Assembly: GCF_020447305.1 (NCBI RefSeq)
Contig: NZ_CP095732.1
Location: forward strand, 3,008,501 to 3,072,500
Reading direction: 5' to 3'
Length of the DNA: 64,000 bases
DNA from: Abyssibius alkaniclasticus
Lineage (GTDB): Bacteria; Pseudomonadota; Alphaproteobacteria; Rhodobacterales; Rhodobacteraceae
Part shown: positions 27,511 to 37,381 of the stretch, in pieces
Layout of the letters: each line of letters opens with the position of its first letter
Numbering within the stretch: the first letter of the stretch is position 1
Notes under the pieces: generated by a model
Database searches by the model: none
The model's input: only the letters and a program-made list of their open reading frames with translations
What the model was told of the DNA's origin: nothing
Made by a program: the position numbers and the translations under genes

Positions 27511-28511
27511 TGCGCCGGTTCTGTTGCCGCCTCGGCAGGTGCCTCAGCAGGCACATCGGCCGGAGCATCAGCAGGCGCGGCTTCAGCGGGGGCTTCTATG
27601 GCCATTGGCGTGGCTTCGGTCGCCGCCGGCATGACCAGCGGTGCAACACCTGCCCCCGTGCTGGAGTTGAAGTAGCTGAAGAACTCGCTATCGGGCGAGA
27701 TTACCAGGGTGGAATTTTCACCCGTCATCGCAATTTCATAGGCGTTGAGCGAGCGGTAGAATTCGAAGAATTCCGGATCCTGCCCGAAGGCCTCGGCGAA
27801 AATTGCGTTGCGCTGTGCGTCAGCCTCACCGCGGATGATTTCGCTGTCACGCTGGGCGGCCGACACAAGCTCGACCTTGGTGCGGTCGGCCTGCGCGCGC
27901 ACGCGCTGCGCAGCCTCGCGGCCACGGGCGCGCTCGTCTGCCGCTTCACGCTGCCGTTCGGCCTGCATACGCGCAAATGTGGCGGCAAGGTTCTGCTGGG
28001 GAAGGTCGGCGCGGCGAATGCGCACGTCGATCACTTCAACCCCCAAACCACCAACCTCCGAGAACATATTGTCTCGAATACGCGCCATGAGTATGGCACG
28101 GTCATTCGACAGGATCTCACCCGAAGTCACATTACCCAAAATGTTGCGCAATGCCGCGTTCATGGCGTTTACGAGCCGGTCTTCGGCTGCGCCAATGCTG
28201 CCAACCGCACGGCGGAACTGCACCGGATCGGTAATGCGATAGCGCGCGAAAGCGTCAACCACCAAACGGCGGTCATCGGCCGGGGTGATTTCGCGTTCAT
28301 CGGTTTCAAGCGACAGAATGCGGTCATCATAGCGCACGACCTCTTGAATGAACGGAAGTTTGAAGGCAATTCCCGGCGTTTCACGCACATCGCGCACCTG
28401 ACCGAATTGCAGAACAAGCACCTTTTCACGCTCGTCAACGACGAAAACCGAAGATGCAACCAGAACGATTCCGGCGATCAGGACACCGTATAGAATGTAT
28501 AGCTTGTTCAT
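27507..28511 (-). CDS. hflC: Protease modulator HflC
   Basis: 334 residues. N-terminal anchor LYILYGVLIAGIVLVASSVF, then a SPFH/Band-7 domain (DEREKVLVLQFGQVRDV, RRLVVDAFARYRITDP) and a helical part with RVRAQADRTKVELVSAAQRD; an Ala/Pro-rich tail of about 35 residues (ATEATPMAIEAPAEAAPAD) is unusually long. Forms the HflKC cage around FtsH. Overlaps hflK by four bases. Confidence 0.95.
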   Translation of the reverse strand: MNKLYILYGVLIAGIVLVASSVFVVDEREKVLVLQFGQVRDVRETPGIAFKLPFIQEVVRYDDRILSLETDEREITPADDRRLVVDAFARYRITDPVQFRRAVGSIGAAEDRLVNAMNAALRNILGNVTSGEILSNDRAILMARIRDNMFSEVGGLGVEVIDVRIRRADLPQQNLAATFARMQAERQREAADERARGREAAQRVRAQADRTKVELVSAAQRDSEIIRGEADAQRNAIFAEAFGQDPEFFEFYRSLNAYEIAMTGENSTLVISPDSEFFSYFNSSTGAGVAPLVMPAATEATPMAIEAPAEAAPADAPADVPAEAPAEAATEPAQ

Positions 28512-29662
28512 TGGCCAGCCCTCCCGCTGCGCAACTCACTCAGCGGCAGATAGGGCACAACCCCCTGCCCGCCTTGCGCGGCACTGTCGATAATCACTTT
28601 CTGAACCGAGCCCATGACCCGTTCCAGCGTTTCAAGATAAAGGCGCTGGCGCGTCACTTCCGGTGCTTTCAGATATTCTTCAAGCACAGCAAGGAAGCGG
28701 CTCGCCTCACCCTGGGCCGAGTTCACGATCTGCGCGCGGTAGCCTTCGGCTTCCTCAAGCAGCTGTGCCGCCTGACCACGGGCTTCCGCCACAGCCTGGT
28801 TGGCATAGGCATCGGCTTGTTTTTCCAGCGTGTCACGCTCTTGCTCGGCTGCCTGCACGTCGCGGAACGAGTCAATCACCTCGCGCGGCGGGTCGGCCTT
28901 GTCAAGGTTCAGACGCACGATATTCACACCGCTGTCATAGCTATCAAGCGTGGCCTGAATAAGCGCCTCCACCTCGTCTGAAATCTGCGAACGGTCGCGG
29001 TTCAGAATTGGCGCAAGCTGGCTGCGGCCAATCACTTCGCGCATCGCACTTTCGGCAACGGCGCGAATGGTTTCGCGCGGGTCGGCCAGGTTGAACAGGA
29101 ATTTCGCCGGGTCGGAAATGTTCCAGACCACCTGAAAATCAATATCAACAATGTTTTCGTCGCCGGTGAGCATCAGCCCGTCTTCAGACCGGTTGCCGCG
29201 GTTGCCCACGCCAATATCTTCGATATTCTCGCGCGTGACCGGCAGAATTTCGGCCGTAACAATCGGCCAGGGGGCAAAGTTCAGCCCCGGCTCGCCCACG
29301 GACGAAAACTCGCCAAGCGTCAGCTCAACCGATTGTTCTTCGGGCTTCACCGTATAGAACGACATGAACAGCCAGACACCAACCGCCGCAATGGCCACAA
29401 GGAACCACGCACCGCGCCCCATGCCGGGGCCGGCGCCTTCGCCATTGCCGCCGCCACCGCCGCCGCCCATCAGAACGCGCAGCTGCTCCTGGCCCTTTTT
29501 GACAATTCTATCGAGGTCGGGCATTTGGTTGGGCGGGCGCTGCCCACCACCATTGCCGCCACCATTCTGGCCACGGTTGCCGCCACCCCAGGGGCCACGA
29601 TCGCCGCCCTTGTTGTCGCCGCCACCCTTGCCGCCCCAGGGGCCGCCTTTATCATCGCTCAT
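28508..29662 (-). CDS. hflK: FtsH protease activity modulator HflK
   Basis: 384 residues. A glycine-rich N-terminus (about residues 1-50) precedes the membrane helix AWFLVAIAAVGVWLFMSFYTV, then the SPFH domain (EEQSVELTLGEFSSVGEPGL) and the long helix with RDVQAAEQERDTLEKQADAYA. Partner of HflC in a membrane complex regulating FtsH. ATG at 29662 preferred to a GTG two codons earlier. Downstream of gor by 57 bases. Confidence 0.94.
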   Translation of the reverse strand: MSDDKGGPWGGKGGGDNKGGDRGPWGGGNRGQNGGGNGGGQRPPNQMPDLDRIVKKGQEQLRVLMGGGGGGGNGEGAGPGMGRGAWFLVAIAAVGVWLFMSFYTVKPEEQSVELTLGEFSSVGEPGLNFAPWPIVTAEILPVTRENIEDIGVGNRGNRSEDGLMLTGDENIVDIDFQVVWNISDPAKFLFNLADPRETIRAVAESAMREVIGRSQLAPILNRDRSQISDEVEALIQATLDSYDSGVNIVRLNLDKADPPREVIDSFRDVQAAEQERDTLEKQADAYANQAVAEARGQAAQLLEEAEGYRAQIVNSAQGEASRFLAVLEEYLKAPEVTRQRLYLETLERVMGSVQKVIIDSAAQGGQGVVPYLPLSELRSGRAGQ

Positions 29663-29718
29663 CGGCACACGCCTTTTCTTTGCTTCCTAGTTGAAATTGG
29701 ACCTTCGGGCCGGTGATT

Positions 29719-31083
29719 TCAAGCCACCTGCGCCACTTCTATCGGGTTCTTCATGGTAACAAGCTCTTCGGCCGCGGTCGGATGCACTGCGCAAGTGCGG
29801 TCAAAATCGGCCTTGGTAGCCCCCATCTTGATGGCAATGCCCGCCATCTGGATCATCTCACCCGCAGCAGGGCCGACGATATGGCAGCCTAGCACTTTCT
29901 GGCTGTCCTTGGCCACGATCAGCTTCATCAGCATCCGTTCATCGCGCCCTGCCAGTATATTTGCCATCGGGCGGAAGGCGGCGCGATAAACCTGAATATC
30001 GCATGTCTTGGCTGCCTCATCCTCGCCCATGCCCACCGTGCCGATTTCGGGCTGGGTGAATATGGCTGTTGGAACAAGATCATGGTCAACCGGCGTTGGA
30101 ATGCCGCGAAACACAGTATCGACAAAGGCCATTGCCTCGCGAATGGCCACCGGGGTCAGGTTCACACGATTGGTGACATCGCCAACGGCATAAACCGAGG
30201 GGATGGCGGTTTGCGAATACTCATTCACCGGAATTTCGCCGGTTCTGCCAAGGCTCAGGCCAAGGCTTTCCAGCCCCAGACCTTCGGTATTGGCCACACG
30301 GCCTGTTGCATAAAGCACCTGATCGACCACACACACCGCGCCATTGGTGCAGCTTACATGCAGCCCGTCGGCCTGTTTGTCGATTTTCACAACATCGGTG
30401 CCAAGGTGCAAATCGATCCCGCGCGCGATCATCGCGTCAGAGACATGGCCGCGCACCTCGCCATCAAAGCCACGCAGAATTTGCGCGCCGCGGTAAAACT
30501 GGTGGGTTTTGGCGCCCATCCCGTTGAAAATGCCGGCAAATTCGCAAGCGATATAACCGCCGCCAACAACAAGCACGCGCTTGGGCATTTCCGGCAGGTC
30601 AAAGACCTCGTTCGAGGTTATCGCATGTTCCGCCCCCGGCACGTCCGGCACAAAGGGGCGCCCGCCCGTGGCCACCAGAATATGCGCCGCCGTGAAGGTT
30701 TCGCCGGTGGATAGCGTCACGCCATGCGCATCGGACAGCGTCGCGCGGGCGTCATAGGTGGTGACGTCCGCGCCGTTCAGCCCGCCGCGATACAGGCCTT
30801 CAAGCCGGGTGATCTCGGCATCCTTTGCGGCAATCAGCTTGGTCCAGTCAAAGCTGGCCGATGGCACATCCCAGCCAAATCCGGCCGCATCTTCAAAGGC
30901 CTGGCTAAAGCTCGATGCATAGACCATCAGCTTTTTGGGCACACAGCCGCGAATGACACAGGTGCCGCCCATGCGGAATTCCTCGGCCAGTGCCACGCGC
31001 GCACCAGTGCCCGCAGCCATGCGCGCCGCGCGCACACCGCCCGAGCCGCCACCGATGACGAACAGATCATAATCAAAGCTCAT
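29719..31083 (-). CDS. gor: Glutathione reductase (NADPH)
   Basis: 454 residues. FAD motif DLFVIGGGSGGVRAARMAAG, the redox disulfide in GGTCVIRGCVPKKLMVYAS, NADPH site VLVVGGGYIACEFAGIFNGM, and dimer domain ending in the histidine of CAVHPTAAEEL. Keeps glutathione reduced in the cytoplasm. Start overlaps the rpiA stop by four bases, so gor is translationally coupled to rpiA, itself feeding the pentose phosphate route that supplies NADPH. Confidence 0.96.
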   Translation of the reverse strand: MSFDYDLFVIGGGSGGVRAARMAAGTGARVALAEEFRMGGTCVIRGCVPKKLMVYASSFSQAFEDAAGFGWDVPSASFDWTKLIAAKDAEITRLEGLYRGGLNGADVTTYDARATLSDAHGVTLSTGETFTAAHILVATGGRPFVPDVPGAEHAITSNEVFDLPEMPKRVLVVGGGYIACEFAGIFNGMGAKTHQFYRGAQILRGFDGEVRGHVSDAMIARGIDLHLGTDVVKIDKQADGLHVSCTNGAVCVVDQVLYATGRVANTEGLGLESLGLSLGRTGEIPVNEYSQTAIPSVYAVGDVTNRVNLTPVAIREAMAFVDTVFRGIPTPVDHDLVPTAIFTQPEIGTVGMGEDEAAKTCDIQVYRAAFRPMANILAGRDERMLMKLIVAKDSQKVLGCHIVGPAAGEMIQMAGIAIKMGATKADFDRTCAVHPTAAEELVTMKNPIEVAQVA

Positions 31084-31832
31084 TGCGGCACCTCCACATG
31101 GCGCTCCGGCCCTTCGCCATTGGCACCAATTTCACGAATACGCCCATCGGCATAGCCGACCAGCACCGCATGGGCGATGTCGATGAACAGCCCGGTTTCC
31201 ACAACCCCCGGAATACGGTTGAGCGCGGTTGACAGGCCGCGCGCATCGGTAATCGCGCCCAGATGCAGGTCGAGAATGTAATGGCCTTCATCGGTCACAA
31301 AAGCCGCGCCGTTCTTCATGCGGCGGGCGATCTTCACGTTCTTGTAGCCCATCGCCGCAATCAGCCTTGCCACCAGAGTCTGGCTGGTTTCCCAGCCAAA
31401 ACGCACCACCTCGACCGGCAGCGCAAAGGCACCGAGTTGCGCGACTTCCTTGCTGTCATCGGATATCACGACCATTCTATCGGATGCGGTGGCGACGATC
31501 ATCTCCTGCAAAAGCGCGCCCCCGCCGCCCTTGATCAGGTTCAGATCGGCATCGAACTCGTCGGCGCCATCCACGGTCAGGTTCAGCCAACCGGCCTCGT
31601 CCAGCGTGATCTGCGGAATGGAGAGTTTGCTGGCCTGCGCGGCGGTTGTTGAGCTTGTCGGCACGCAGACCACGCCCAAACCGTTTGCCACGCGCGCGCC
31701 CAGCAGCTCCACAAACCAGGCCGCGGTCGAGCCTGTGCCAATGCCCAGCCGCATTCCCGGCTGCACCAGATCCAGCGCCGCTTTGGCAGCTGCATATTTT
31801 GCACGATCGGTGGGTGTGGTCGGAATTTTCAT
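31080..31832 (-). CDS. rpiA: Ribose-5-phosphate isomerase A
   Basis: 250 residues. Seen: LGIGTGSTAAWFVELLG, DGADEFDADLNLIKGGGGALLQEM with catalytic acids, and PVEVVRFGWETSQTLVARLI. Interconverts ribose-5-phosphate and ribulose-5-phosphate. ATG at 31832 chosen as relatives begin there; the open frame extends further upstream without a better site. First gene of a long minus-strand operon; divergent from sdaA with 169 bases between. Confidence 0.96.
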   Translation of the reverse strand: MKIPTTPTDRAKYAAAKAALDLVQPGMRLGIGTGSTAAWFVELLGARVANGLGVVCVPTSSTTAAQASKLSIPQITLDEAGWLNLTVDGADEFDADLNLIKGGGGALLQEMIVATASDRMVVISDDSKEVAQLGAFALPVEVVRFGWETSQTLVARLIAAMGYKNVKIARRMKNGAAFVTDEGHYILDLHLGAITDARGLSTALNRIPGVVETGLFIDIAHAVLVGYADGRIREIGANGEGPERHVEVPQ

Positions 31833-32001
31833 GGTCGGGCCTTTGGGCAGCGTTGCATTGGGCGCTATATAGGGTGAATTCACCGGCGGCGCGAGGGCGG
31901 AATTGCCGCAACTGCGCCATTTCGGGCCAAACAGTCGCAATCAGGGTGGCATTCTGGCGCGCAAAGCCGGATACCTTGCAAAATTTCTTGGGGGAAGTCG
32001 C

Positions 32002-33393
32002 ATGTTTCTCAGCATCTTTGATGTGTTCAAAATCGGTGTCGGCCCGTCATCCAGCCACACAATGGGGCCAATGGTGGCTGCCGCCCGGTTTCTGGACCTG
32101 CTGCGCGCGGGGCGCGATATTGTGCCGGGGGCAGGGGCGGCGGCACGCCTGCACGCCAGCCTGCATGGCAGCCTTGCCTTTACCGGCAAGGGCCACGCGA
32201 CCGACCGCGCCACCATTCTGGGCCTTGCCGGTTTCGCCCCCGAAACATTTGATGCCGAGGCCGCCGCCGCCACACTTGCCGCGATTGAGGCCGATCATGT
32301 GATACAGGTCGAAAGCATGGGCGCGCTGGCCTTCAACCCCGCGCGCGACCTTGAATTTGACTATGACACCACCCTGCCCGGCCATGCCAACGGCATGGTG
32401 CTTTCGGCGTTCGATGCGCAGGGCAACCTGCACGCCCGCCAGACCTATTATTCGGTTGGTGGCGGCTTTGTGCTGACCGATCGCGAGCTTGACCAGCAGC
32501 ACGGGCATATCGACGTGCCCGATGTGCCCTACCCGTTCCGCACCGCCAAGGCGATGCTGGCAATGGCGGCCGAAAGCGGGCTGAGCATTGCTGAAATGAA
32601 GCGCGCCAACGAGCTGAAATATCGAAGCGCGGCCGCGCTGGATGAGGGGATTGCGAAAATCTGGTCGGTGATGGAAAACTGCATCGAACAGGGGCTGAAG
32701 GGCGAAGGCATTCTGCCCGGCGGGCTGAATGTGCGCCGCCGCGCCGGGGCCATCCATACCAGCCTGAAGGCGGAACATGGCAAAAACCAGGCCCCGCCGC
32801 ATATCATCAATGACTGGATTTCGACCTATGCAATGGCGGTGAACGAGGAGAACGCCGCCGGTGGCCAGGTGGTGACCGCCCCCACCAATGGCGCGGCTGG
32901 CGTGGTGCCCGCCACCTTGCGCTATTACCTCGACCATATGCCGGGCGCAACGCGCGACCGTATTCCCGAGTTTCTGCTCACCGCTGCTGCAATCGGCGGG
33001 TTGATCAAGTTCAACGCCTCTATCTCTGGCGCCGAAGTCGGCTGTCAGGGCGAAGTCGGCTCGGCCAGCGCAATGGCGGCAGGCGCGCTATGCGCCCTGC
33101 TTGGCGGCACGCCGGAACAGGTTGAAAACGCAGCCGAAATTGCGCTGGAACACCATTTGGGGATGACCTGTGACCCGATCAAAGGGCTGGTCCAGGCCCC
33201 CTGTATCGAACGCAACGGTCTGGGCGCGATCAAGGCTGTCTCCGCCGCCAGCCTTTCAATGCGCGGCGATGGCAAACACCTTGTCAGCCTTGATGCCTGC
33301 GTTGAAACCATGCGCCAGACGGGCCGCGACATGAACGAGAAATACAAGGAAACCTCGCTTGGCGGGTTGGCTGTGAATGTGCCGGAATGCTAA
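32002..33393 (+). CDS. sdaA: L-serine ammonia-lyase (iron-sulfur type)
   Basis: Deaminates serine to pyruvate with a 4Fe-4S cluster. 463 residues, single-chain form: [20 protein letters not shown] at the start, [11 protein letters not shown] in the beta domain, and in the alpha domain cysteines of [19 protein letters not shown] and [20 protein letters not shown] at 32002 with GGGGGAAG upstream. Only nine bases precede the DMT gene. It competes with the serA/serC pathway elsewhere in the window. Confidence 0.96.
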   Translation: MFLSIFDVFKIGVGPSSSHTMGPMVAAARFLDLLRAGRDIVPGAGAAARLHASLHGSLAFTGKGHATDRATILGLAGFAPETFDAEAAAATLAAIEADHVIQVESMGALAFNPARDLEFDYDTTLPGHANGMVLSAFDAQGNLHARQTYYSVGGGFVLTDRELDQQHGHIDVPDVPYPFRTAKAMLAMAAESGLSIAEMKRANELKYRSAAALDEGIAKIWSVMENCIEQGLKGEGILPGGLNVRRRAGAIHTSLKAEHGKNQAPPHIINDWISTYAMAVNEENAAGGQVVTAPTNGAAGVVPATLRYYLDHMPGATRDRIPEFLLTAAAIGGLIKFNASISGAEVGCQGEVGSASAMAAGALCALLGGTPEQVENAAEIALEHHLGMTCDPIKGLVQAPCIERNGLGAIKAVSAASLSMRGDGKHLVSLDACVETMRQTGRDMNEKYKETSLGGLAVNVPEC

Positions 33394-33402
33394 GGGGCCA
33401 GT

Positions 33403-34344
33403 GTGACCACCGCGCAAATTGAAACCGCCGATGCCCCCGTGCGCGGCATTGTGCTGATGATCGGCTTTGGCATTGTCGGGCCGTTCATTGACATGTTCGC
33501 CAAGCTCACCTCGCCCGGAATGCCGGTGGGGGAAATCGCGCTGGCGCGGTTTTTGGTGCAGGGCGCCGTGCTGCTGGCTTTCGCCTATTGGCGCGGCTGG
33601 CTGCACAGGCCGGGTTTGCGCGAGATCTGCCTGCATCTGCTGCGCGGGGGCGTGCTTGTTGTGGCGACCATGCTCATCGTTGCGGCCTTCAAGGTCATGC
33701 CGCTGGCGGATACTTTGGCGATTTTCTTCGTGATGCCGATGATCGTTACGCTGATGGGCGCGGTATTTCTGGGCGAGCCGGTCGGCTGGCGGCGCATTCT
33801 GGCCAGCCTTGTCGGCTTTGGCGGCGCGCTTTTGGTCATCCAGCCTAGCTTTGGCACCTTTGGCTTTACCGCCGTTCTGCCGCTGCTGGCGGCGGTGTTC
33901 TTCGCCACCTACCTGATACTCACGCGCCGCATGGGGCGGCGGATGAACCAGGTTGTGCTGCAAGCCTATACCGCCACGGGCGCGGTTGCGCTGATCGTGC
34001 CAATGCTGGCCCTTGGCCCGATCATCGGCTGGCAACCGATCGTGCCGATTGTGCCGGTGGGCATGGATTGGGTCTGGCTGATGGGTGTGGGCCTGTCCAC
34101 CGTTGTGGCGCATATGCTGCTGTCTTACGCTTTTGCAATGGCCAGCATCGCCATTCTGGCCCCGCTGCAATATCTCGAAATCGTCTCGGCCACGATTATC
34201 GGCTATCTGGTGTTCAACGATCTGCCAAATGCGCTGACCTTCCTGGGCATCGCCATTATCGTCAGTTCAGGCATTTACATATTCTTTCGTGAACGGCAGG
34301 TCAGCCGGGCCAGTTTGCCGCCAACGCCCGGGCGGGCAGGATAA
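33403..34344 (+). CDS. DMT-superfamily (EamA) transporter
   Basis: 313 residues, about ten membrane helices in two EamA halves: LMIGFGIVGPFIDMFAKLTS, FFVMPMIVTLMGAVFLGE, LLAAVFFATYLILTRRMGRR, and LAPLQYLEIVSATIIGYLVF. Starts at GTG 33403. Likely exports or imports a small amino-acid-like metabolite; neighbour sdaA hints at serine or a related compound but this is inference. Its last 44 bases overlap the end of thiN on the other strand. Confidence 0.88.
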   Translation: MTTAQIETADAPVRGIVLMIGFGIVGPFIDMFAKLTSPGMPVGEIALARFLVQGAVLLAFAYWRGWLHRPGLREICLHLLRGGVLVVATMLIVAAFKVMPLADTLAIFFVMPMIVTLMGAVFLGEPVGWRRILASLVGFGGALLVIQPSFGTFGFTAVLPLLAAVFFATYLILTRRMGRRMNQVVLQAYTATGAVALIVPMLALGPIIGWQPIVPIVPVGMDWVWLMGVGLSTVVAHMLLSYAFAMASIAILAPLQYLEIVSATIIGYLVFNDLPNALTFLGIAIIVSSGIYIFFRERQVSRASLPPTPGRAG

Positions 34345-34936
34345 CCCACAGCCCGCGCCCACCAAAAATGCGCACCGGCCCGATGGCGCGGTTTGATGTG
34401 CCCAGCAGCCCGCCGGGGGCAAGCGTCAGCCCATCGAGCGCCCATTCAAGCCCGCTAGAGCGCGCCTGCACCGTTTGCAGCGGGAACAGCGACACGCGGC
34501 TGCCTGCCTCAAGCTCCAGCGCAAGCGCGTCGGGGCAGGCAAAGGCAAGGTCGGTATCATCGAGCAGCACAATCTCGGGCCGGTGCATTCGCACCAGCGT
34601 GGCCATTGTGGCAAGGTAGTGATCGGCCCGCGCGCCTGTAAAGCCAAGCGCAAATATCCTTGGCGCAGTAATGCGGCTTATGGCTTTTTCAAAATCGGTA
34701 GTGTCCTGGCCTGTATCCTGCACCACCGCGACCCCGGCTTCGCGCCAATGGTCAAGCGAGGATGCGGAATCAAGATCGCCGATAATCAGGTCAGGCTTCA
34801 AACCCAGCCGCAATGCCGCATCCGCCCCACCATCGACCGCAACAATGGGCAGGTTGCGCGCGGCGATATTGGCCAGGGCGTTCGGCGCAACCGGCCCGTT
34901 GCCCAGCAGCATTACGGGGCGGTCATAGCGTTTCAT
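34301..34936 (-). CDS. thiN: Thiamine diphosphokinase
   Basis: 211 residues. Converts thiamine to thiamine diphosphate. Motifs: VAVDGGADAALRLGLKPDLIIGDLDS, DTGQDTTDFEKAI, ALGFTGARADHYLATMATL and GTSNRAIGPVRI near the end. Start overlaps the DUF2842 gene by four bases. Its 3' end overlaps the DMT gene at 34301-34344. No TPP riboswitch is seen. Confidence 0.93.
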   Translation of the reverse strand: MKRYDRPVMLLGNGPVAPNALANIAARNLPIVAVDGGADAALRLGLKPDLIIGDLDSASSLDHWREAGVAVVQDTGQDTTDFEKAISRITAPRIFALGFTGARADHYLATMATLVRMHRPEIVLLDDTDLAFACPDALALELEAGSRVSLFPLQTVQARSSGLEWALDGLTLAPGGLLGTSNRAIGPVRIFGGRGLWVILPARALAANWPG

Positions 34937-35160
34937 TCTTCGGGCGGCGCATCGGGGTCGGCCTTGCCCACGCCCTTGAAAATCGGCTTCAGCGCATAGG
35001 CCCAGGCCACGCCAAGCACAATGTAGATGCCCAGTTCCAGCAGGAATGACGGGCGCTCAAACAAGGTGACGATATAGACCGCCAGAAAAATATAGGCCGG
35101 AAGACCGACGACCAGCGCCAGCAGGCTCAACCGTCGCCGGGTTTTGTATGACAGCGCCAT
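34933..35160 (-). CDS. DUF2842 small membrane protein
   Basis: 75 residues with two hydrophobic helices (LSLLALVVGLPAYIFLAVYIV and LLELGIYIVLGVAWAYAL) then KPIFKGVGKADPDAPPEE. Family DUF2842, common in Rhodobacterales; function unknown. Shares one base with the purA stop and four with thiN, so cotranscribed in purA-DUF2842-thiN. Confidence 0.88.
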   Translation of the reverse strand: MALSYKTRRRLSLLALVVGLPAYIFLAVYIVTLFERPSFLLELGIYIVLGVAWAYALKPIFKGVGKADPDAPPEE

Positions 35161-36452
35161 CAGTCGGCAAACGGGTCGGTCACCAGAATGGTGTCCTCCC
35201 GCTCCGGGCTGGTGGACAGCAGCGCAACAGGGCAGCCGATAAGCTCTTCGACGCGGCGCACATATTTGATGGCGGCGCCGGGCAGATCGGCCCAGCTGCG
35301 CGCGCCTTCGGTCGATTCAGACCAGCCTTCCATTTCCTCGTAGATCGGGGTGCAGCGGGCCTGCTGGTCGGCGGCGGTTGGCAGATAATCCAGCACCGCG
35401 CCATCCAGCGCATAGCCGGTGCAGATTTTCAGGGTTTCAAACCCGTCCAGCACGTCGAGCTTGGTAAAGGCAATGCCGTTCACACCCGATGTTGCGCAAG
35501 TCTGGCGCACCAGAACCGCATCGAACCAGCCGCAGCGGCGCTTGCGGCCCGTTACGGTGCCAAACTCATGCCCGCGCTCGCCAAGGCGCTGGCCATCGGC
35601 ATCGTGCAGTTCCGCCGGAAACGGCCCTTCGCCCACGCGGGTTGTATAGGCCTTGACGATGCCCAGCACAAAATCGATCGATCCCGGCCCGATGCCGGTG
35701 CCGGTGGCGGCCTGCCCGGCAATCACGTTGGACGAGGTCACGAAGGGATAGGTGCCAAAGTCGATATCGAGCAGCGCGCCCTGCGCCCCTTCAAACAAAA
35801 TCCGCTTTCCGGCGCGGCGATGCTCGTTCAGAATTTTCCAGACCGGGCCGGCATAGGGCAAAATCTGCGGGGCGATGGCTTTCAGCTCGACCAGCAGGGC
35901 CGCGCGGTCAATTTCCGGCAGGCCAAGGCCACGGCGCAGCGCATCATGATGCATCAGCAAACGGTCAACCCGCAGCTCCAGCGTTGCATCATCGGCCAGA
36001 TCGGCCACGCGAATGGCGCGGCGGCCGACCTTGTCCTCGTAAGCCGGGCCAATGCCGCGGCCCGTCGTGCCAATTTTGGCAACCGAATTCTGGCTTTCGC
36101 GCGCGCGATCAAGCTCGCCATGAACCGACAGGATCAGCGGGGCGTTTTCGGCGATAACCAGATTTTCGGGCGTAATTTCAACGCCCTGGCCGCGCAGCTT
36201 TTCAATTTCCTGCACCATGTGCCACGGGTCCAGCACCACGCCATTGCCGATGACCGAAAGCTTGCCGCCGCGCACAATGCCACTGGGCAAAAGGCTGAGC
36301 TTGTAGACCGCGCCATCAATCACCAGCGTATGACCGGCATTATGCCCGCCCTGAAACCGCGCGATGACATCGGCGCGCTCGCTGAGCCAGTCGACAATCT
36401 TTCCTTTACCTTCGTCGCCCCATTGGGCGCCGACGACAACGACATTGGCCAT
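35160..36452 (-). CDS. purA: Adenylosuccinate synthetase
   Basis: First committed step from IMP to AMP. 430 residues: [20 protein letters not shown] with the P-loop and catalytic aspartate, [50 protein letters not shown], and [17 protein letters not shown] lies ten bases before the ATG. First of an operon with DUF2842 and thiN. Confidence 0.98.
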   Translation of the reverse strand: MANVVVVGAQWGDEGKGKIVDWLSERADVIARFQGGHNAGHTLVIDGAVYKLSLLPSGIVRGGKLSVIGNGVVLDPWHMVQEIEKLRGQGVEITPENLVIAENAPLILSVHGELDRARESQNSVAKIGTTGRGIGPAYEDKVGRRAIRVADLADDATLELRVDRLLMHHDALRRGLGLPEIDRAALLVELKAIAPQILPYAGPVWKILNEHRRAGKRILFEGAQGALLDIDFGTYPFVTSSNVIAGQAATGTGIGPGSIDFVLGIVKAYTTRVGEGPFPAELHDADGQRLGERGHEFGTVTGRKRRCGWFDAVLVRQTCATSGVNGIAFTKLDVLDGFETLKICTGYALDGAVLDYLPTAADQQARCTPIYEEMEGWSESTEGARSWADLPGAAIKYVRRVEELIGCPVALLSTSPEREDTILVTDPFAD

Positions 36453-36606
36453 GTGTGATGATCTCCCGAACGGTTACGGCAGGCTTATACCGCCACGCGC
36501 GGCCAAGGGAAACAGCCAATGCGCCTGATGGCCGCAAAAACGCCGGCACCTGCTGGCCTTTGCACAGAAGCTTTGCCAAACTGCCGCCAGACAAAAAGGC
36601 GATCAT

Positions 36607-37359
36607 ATGATTATCAGCCGCGAATACCGGTTCATCTATATTAAAACCATGAAAACCGCAGGCTCCACATTGGCCGCGGCATTTCGCGGGGCCGCGGGTG
36701 AGGGCGTTTTGCGGGCACCACGCGATGGCGACGACCATGCGACGCCGATGGACAATGAAAAACTGGACCAATTGGGCCAGCACGCGTTTTTGCGTAAAAC
36801 CTACAAGGTATTCGGGCCGGAAATATCTGCGTTCCGCGTGGTCACCAGCGAACGCAACCCGTTTGACAAACTCGTTTCGGCCTATTTCTTTCGCGGCAAA
36901 CGGCTGGAGTATCTAAGCGCCGATACGGATTACAGGGCGGATTTTGCCAACCGATTGCGGGCGGGCGAGTATGACCGGATCATGTCGCCAAAATACTATA
37001 CGCTGAGCGGCAAGATTCTGGCCGACCATGTCATTCGCTACGAGCATCTGCATGAGGATTTTGCCGAGGTTGTGCGCGATCTTGGCCTGCCCGCAGGCTC
37101 GGTTGTCAGCCACACTCTCAAAACCGATACGCGCCCCGATCTTTATCGCGGTGCAAAGGGGGTTCAGCGGCTGTTTGATGATGAACTGGTCGCATTGGTT
37201 CAGGCGCGCTTTCCCCATTATTTTGGCCTGCTTGGCTATCAGGGCATCGGAAGCGGTTGCCCGAAATTCGTGCCCCACGCCCGGCTAAAGGCCAAGCGGG
37301 CGCGGTTTTTCAAGCGGCAAACTGCCAAAACCGCGCCCGATGATCAGGGCGAAACCTGA
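36607..37359 (+). CDS. Sulfotransferase-family protein
   Basis: 250 residues. PAPS-binding 5' motif in FIYIKTMKTAGSTLAAAFRG and 3' phosphate motif in RVVTSERNPFDKLVSAYFF match carbohydrate-type sulfotransferases (Sulfotransfer_2). Cytoplasmic, no membrane anchor. Basic C-terminus (RLKAKRARFFKRQ). A stand-alone gene between purA and serA; acceptor unknown. Similar genes in marine Rhodobacterales may modify surface polysaccharide. Confidence 0.82.
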   Translation: MIISREYRFIYIKTMKTAGSTLAAAFRGAAGEGVLRAPRDGDDHATPMDNEKLDQLGQHAFLRKTYKVFGPEISAFRVVTSERNPFDKLVSAYFFRGKRLEYLSADTDYRADFANRLRAGEYDRIMSPKYYTLSGKILADHVIRYEHLHEDFAEVVRDLGLPAGSVVSHTLKTDTRPDLYRGAKGVQRLFDDELVALVQARFPHYFGLLGYQGIGSGCPKFVPHARLKAKRARFFKRQTAKTAPDDQGET

Positions 37360-37381
37360 CCCGTGCCATTGGCGACGCGGC

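Noticed and set aside
35148-36458. Plus-strand frame of 436 codons opposite purA
   Set aside because: Exactly mirrors purA; no start signals or protein motifs.
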